Shown here: positions 61,101-64,000 of the stretch, one piece after another | How positions within the stretch are numbered: the stretch's first letter is position 1 | Layout of the letters: each line of letters begins with the position of its first letter | Assembly: GCA_964247055.1 (NCBI GenBank) | Contig: OZ176051.1 | Coordinates: forward strand, 12,710,001-12,774,000 | Length of the DNA: 64,000 nt | Origin: Paragordius varius | Taxonomy: Eukaryota > Nematomorpha | Direction: 5' to 3' | The notes under the pieces: model-generated | What the model was told of the DNA's origin: nothing | Seen by the model: the letters and a program-made list of their open reading frames with translations, nothing else | Database searches by the model: none | Program-made: the position numbers and the translations under genes

Positions 61101-63984
61101 GGGTTTGCCATTTCGAAATCAACCCAAAAATGGAAATCTTTTCAACGCTCTATGGAAAGCATATGCAGTTCAGAAAATTCAATTAATCATCGATGGTTTG
61201 ATTTGGGTACGTAATAATTATAATTTATATTAATTATTTAAGGATTAAAACACAATATGGTTTTTCCGCCCCATTTTTAATGAAAAAATATATGGCCATT
61301 AATAAATATTTTATTAATTTCCATAAGAGGAAAATTTATACGAAAACAATATATGCAAATAGTGGAATTTCAAATTTATTTAATTGATAAAATTTTTAGA
61401 CCCTACACTAGACGCAACGCCCCTGGTGTCAAACCTTAAAATATATATAGTATTTTCGTTAACTTTTTTCAACTTCGCTTATTAGTCATATTCCATATAT
61501 TATATAATATTAAGATGAATTTTCTTTTTACATACTTAGAAACGTCATTTTCATCAATGCACAAAAAACGACGATTTTTGCTTGCCTTAAATGAAAAAAT
61601 GATCAAAATTTGGCGAAAAAAGGAATTTCTTATGCGAAAAATCCGTCAAAACGATCAACAACACATAACAAAAATACCCGGTAAATATATAACATTTATT
61701 AAAAAATGACCATAGCGGATTAGACCAAAGCTGTTGCTAAAAGACATGTTTTGTTTTCCATAACTTATATAGTTGCAGAATTGGGTTCAGATGATTCTCA
61801 AATTGGACGTTTGTTTTGATTTTTGTATTATAGCGATTTCAATTTTATTGAATTAACTTGCAAGTTTTTTTAAAAGGATTAACAAATAAATAAAATAATC
61901 ACATGTTATATAATTAAAGATGCTGCTGGTGTAAATAATATATTTGAAAGAATAAATTAAAAGGGAAGCGAACAGCTAAACATTATACAATATAATAATG
62001 CATCAAAGTTGAAGAAAATGCGCCTTTCTTTATTTAAAACAATGCAACAAAAATAATTATTGGACAACTATAGAATACCCACAAATAATCGTCAAAAACA
62101 GCTAACTGGTGAAAATAATTTTTTGGACTTTTATATGCACTTGACCATTTTTTCTGAGAGTAGTTTCTCTAAAAATTAAAAAAAATCGAGGTCCAAAATT
62201 GACACATTTAAATCTACTTTTGCCAGATTAATGTCTTATGTTTCAGCTTTTATCTTCCCAAAAATTACTAGATTGCTGTTATTAAAAAAATTTTATTCTT
62301 TGGCTTTAAAGGATGTTTCGTTTCCTTAATACCCATTAACCCATAAACCATTTGGAGGACTCAGTTTCTGATATTCAAGTAAAATGTATAGACCATGTTG
62401 ATTGTAGTTTTTCTAAAAAATACTCATAGTTTCACAATTTTAAATCAACCCTATTCTTATATAATTAATGAGAACTAACTTGATCCATTAACCCTCGAAA
62501 AACAACTGTGTTTAAGACTTCTAGACAGCTGGCTTTGTTATAATTAAGTAATCAAAAAATGAAATAAAGGCCATGGAAAAAGCGCTACATCAATCAGCAA
62601 GGAGAATATTTAGTTACATGTTTTACCGGTTTTCTTTTCGTGGCTAATTAAGTTCTCCTTAAACAATTATACAACTTTCAAAAGTAACGCATCTTAACAA
62701 TAATGAAATTGGTAGATGGTTAAACGCGTAAATTTTTTAAGTCTATAATGACACCATGATAAATCTTTGACATGATCTTTGTTACTTTTTGTTGTGTAGA
62801 CATCAAGAAAATCATACAATATATCCAAGGGTTGCACTTTAAGCTCCGCAAAATTATATATATATATGTGTATATATATGATTGTTTGTTTTAGGTGCTA
62901 ATAATTTTACCACAACCATTTCATGTGATGACGGACTCAATAAAGCCTTGGATATAAGCAGCTCTTCCTTATTTGAAAATTCCAGAAATCCAACTGGAAT
63001 GACAAAAAGTTTTACCGGTGATTTCAAAATTCCAATATCTTCTCCAATATGTAATTCACACGAATTAGATCGTCAAAATCAAAAGGTATCTATTTTTTAT
63101 TGGTAATCGCAACTCTAATCAAAATTTATATTTAGGTAGTTTTAAGCCAAGGATATTTGTTTTATATAGACAAATAAATAACTTGGCCTTATTTACTTTA
63201 TAACCTTGCTATTCAATATATATATAAAAACACCCCTTTTCATTTTACTTTCGGGATATATACCTTTAAAAACTAAAAAAAACCCATTTCAATTATCTTC
63301 CTTTGCTTAAAAATAATTTTATCGATTTATTAGTAAAGTCAATCTACATTTTGAAAACATTTAGCCGTTATATCGATTTCTTTTACAGTTATGTGTTTTT
63401 AAAGAATTTACTTACAAAACGTTGTACATAAGTACTTTTTGATATCAAAACATTAAATGGTTTAAAAGTATACAATTCCCTTAAAAGGTAATTAAGTGAA
63501 ATTAACTTGTTACTGTTATCATATTTTCACTTTTTTACCATAGCCAAATGGAAAATTGAATGATAAAGAAACAACATTAATAACCCCTACCAATAACAAA
63601 TCCCAATTAAAACCAAATAGATTTTCTACAATTTCTACGGATTGCTTTGAAAAAATTCCTGCGATAACCTCTACCTTAAACGATAGCATCAATATAAAAG
63701 ATAAACAAAATGGTTGTTTAGCTTCAAATGATAATTCTAAAAGCACAGATACGATATCTATAACCAATCGTGTCGAAAAGAATATTGAATCAGAAACTTT
63801 TAGGACTAAAACATGTTCTGATTCCGATATTGATACCAAAAATTTAACGGGCAGTAGTATTGATTTGGAAAATACTGAAAATTCGGAAAAAGATATTAAT
63901 ATCAGTGAAACAACAACTCAAAAAAATGATGCACATACTTTGTGTGACAATGAATCTTCAGAGGTAATCATAAATCCACACTAA
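49182..63984 (+). CDS. PPP1R9: Neurabin/spinophilin-type PP1-binding scaffold, twelve exons
   Basis: Exons: 49182-50893, 57482-58121, 58216-58348, 58510-58630, 58767-59763, 59866-60046, 60175-60353, 60422-60512, 61102-61206, 61540-61680, 62895-63085, 63544-63984. All junctions are GT-AG and in frame, for 1643 residues. Neurabins tether protein phosphatase 1 to F-actin and membrane partners at cell junctions and synapses. Seen here: RVxF-type PP1 site KEVTF (775-779); the conserved block [12 protein letters not shown]...[12 protein letters not shown] (about 793-820); PDZ with GLGI at 832-835 and [11 protein letters not shown] ending near 910; then a long polar linker, a helical/coiled-coil-prone part (about 1262-1430) and a polar tail. 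The N-terminal 570 residues are polar and Asn-rich with no recognisable actin-binding block. Vertebrate neurabins run to about 800-1100 residues, so this one is long and its coiled coil short. Downstream exons beyond the PDZ rest on splice phase rather than similarity. Confidence 0.85.
50894..52084. other. Start of neurabin intron 1, nothing recognised
   Basis: The intron runs to 57481 (6.6 kb). This first part holds no feature I can support. Confidence 0.4.
52085..52324. mobile_element. Tc1/mariner-like MITE in neurabin intron 1
   Basis: CAGTAAATACTAAAATTGCA at the left and ...GTATAACTTCAATTTTTACTG at the right, with TA on both sides. Confidence 0.7.
52450..52930 (+). repeat. Old dispersed repeat, worn copy
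   Basis: 'ttgataatgcttttctgggccttagtcat' parallels 54215-54250 and 32545-32580. No coding. Confidence 0.3.
54150..54482 (+). repeat. Old dispersed repeat, interrupted by the hAT element
   Basis: 'cattaggattttatagtgct', 'tggttttgggcct' and 'agttttttggtaaaa' follow the family order. The repeat seems to go on after the hAT at 56277 to about 56400. Confidence 0.35.
55147..55174. repeat. (TA)n microsatellite inside the hAT element
   Basis: TA run followed by GTATATATATGG. Confidence 0.8.
55190..55980 (-). pseudogene. hAT transposase, GTF2IRD2/ZBED5-like, broken
   Basis: Reading on the - strand: a worn BED-finger-like region near 55860-55980; then a stretch with [16 protein letters not shown]; then the open part 55375-55668 with [56 protein letters not shown] and [11 protein letters not shown]; then [14 protein letters not shown] near 55235-55280. 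These are in the order found in the hAT-derived GTF2IRD2 proteins. The frame changes between blocks, and the C-terminal half is missing, so it is not active. Confidence 0.8.
56460..56950. repeat. Old dispersed repeat, worn copy
   Basis: 'ttttgctttaaattaaatttttagcaa' matches 41365-41395, with other family words around it. Confidence 0.35.
57482..58121 (+). CDS. PPP1R9: Neurabin exon 2 (residues 571-784), ends with the PP1 site
   Basis: Acceptor TTATAG, donor GTTAAT. The exon closes with [12 protein letters not shown], which takes the place of the RKIHF/RKIKFSTAPIQ block of vertebrate neurabins. Confidence 0.85.
58216..58348 (+). CDS. PPP1R9: Neurabin exon 3 (residues 785-828), conserved pre-PDZ block
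   Basis: Codes [20 protein letters not shown] and [17 protein letters not shown]. In vertebrates the matching segment (STYSNEDYDRRNEDVDP...[15 protein letters not shown]) wraps on PP1. This is the strongest family match in the gene. Confidence 0.92.
58510..58630 (+). CDS. PPP1R9: Neurabin exon 4, first half of the PDZ domain
   Basis: Codes [20 protein letters not shown], then [23 protein letters not shown] is the carboxylate-binding loop; vertebrate neurabin has SEGLGISIIGMG at this point. Confidence 0.92.
58767..59763 (+). CDS. PPP1R9: Neurabin exon 5 (residues 869-1201), PDZ second half and linker
   Basis: Begins [20 protein letters not shown] and ends the PDZ at [11 protein letters not shown]. 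About 290 polar residues follow, with an Asn run at about 59424-59448 (CAATAATAA codons). The donor CAG|GTAGTT at 59764 keeps phase; the frame stays open to 59802. Confidence 0.88.
59866..60046 (+). CDS. PPP1R9: Neurabin exon 6
   Basis: Acceptor CATATAG, donor GTAGGA. Codes [20 protein letters not shown] and on; helix-friendly but not clearly alignable. Called from open frame and matching splice phase. Confidence 0.65.
60175..60353 (+). CDS. PPP1R9: Neurabin exon 7, coiled-coil-prone
   Basis: Codes [20 protein letters not shown] then [17 protein letters not shown], with hydrophobic residues at heptad-like spacing, as in the neurabin C-terminal coiled coil. Confidence 0.7.
60422..60512 (+). 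CDS. PPP1R9: Neurabin exon 8
   Basis: Codes [20 protein letters not shown] and on. It continues the helical stretch of exon 7, then becomes polar. Phase matches both neighbours. Confidence 0.65.
61102..61206 (+). CDS. PPP1R9: Neurabin exon 9
   Basis: Acceptor TTTTTCAG, donor GTACGT. Codes [20 protein letters not shown] and HRWFDL. No domain recognised. Confidence 0.6.
61540..61680 (+). CDS. PPP1R9: Neurabin exon 10, basic helix
   Basis: Codes [20 protein letters not shown] then [20 protein letters not shown], a strongly basic amphipathic helix. Acceptor TACTTAG, donor GTAAAT. Confidence 0.65.
61681..62894. other. Neurabin intron 10, nothing recognised
   Basis: 1.2 kb with a (TA)n tract at about 62856-62880 just before the acceptor. 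Confidence 0.4.
62895..63085 (+). CDS. PPP1R9: Neurabin exon 11
   Basis: Acceptor TGTTTTAG, donor GTATCT. Codes [20 protein letters not shown] and further Ser/Asn-rich sequence. Phase matches exons 10 and 12. Confidence 0.6.
63544..63984 (+). CDS. PPP1R9: Neurabin exon 12, last exon with stop
   Basis: Acceptor TACCATAG, stop TAA at 63982-63984. Codes a Ser/Thr/Asp/Asn-rich acidic tail. The next gene or the 3' UTR lies beyond the window. Confidence 0.65.
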   Translation, partial: PNGKLNDKETTLITPTNNKSQLKPNRFSTISTDCFEKIPAITSTLNDSINIKDKQNGCLASNDNSKSTDTISITNRVEKNIESETFRTKTCSDSDIDTKNLTGSSIDLENTENSEKDINISETTTQKNDAHTLCDNESSEVIINPH

Positions 63985-64000
63985 ACATTTATGGATCAAA

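Overview
The window is AT-rich (by eye about three-quarters A+T) nuclear DNA of an invertebrate animal. The evidence is spliced genes with GT-AG introns, two host genes whose relatives are animal proteins, and a mixed load of eukaryotic transposons. I cannot name the species. There is no bacterial-type operon, CRISPR array, rRNA or tRNA that I can support.

Two host genes are readable, both on the + strand. (1) 34349-37791 encodes a leucine carboxyl methyltransferase 1 (LCMT1) orthologue in five exons, 438 residues, with a long Asn/Ser/Gln/His-rich insert. (2) 49182-63984 encodes a neurabin/spinophilin-type (PPP1R9) scaffold in twelve exons, 1643 residues, with a PP1-docking KEVTF, the conserved block before the PDZ, a PDZ domain split over two exons, and a helical region. 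In both genes every exon junction keeps frame. LCMT1 methylates the C-terminal leucine of the PP2A catalytic subunit and neurabin docks PP1, so the two neighbours both touch Ser/Thr phosphatase control; I take this as coincidence.

The rest is mostly mobile DNA. 1-5086 holds Helitrons with TC and CTAG ends, one inserted in a MITE that was also hit by a hAT MITE. 5640-6085 is an unexplained GC-richer island. 6253-16126 is a gene-free complex of interleaved inverted repeats in the order A-B-A'-C-B'-C', with a long-armed hairpin transposon inside it. 16400-20510 is a run of Tc1/mariner-like MITEs. 20660-25296 is a young but broken Ty3/Gypsy LTR element on the - strand. 25800-26845 has two more MITEs. 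27258-30363 is an RTE-like LINE whose EN-RT frame has one in-frame stop. 32450-34125 and 40690-42696 carry older repeats and two more Helitron pieces. A hAT element with a GTF2IRD2-like transposase lies in intron 1 of the neurabin gene.

The least ordinary structures are the interleaved palindrome complex and the nested insertion at 1826-5086, where other MITE copies in the same window give the empty site and so prove the Helitron boundaries.
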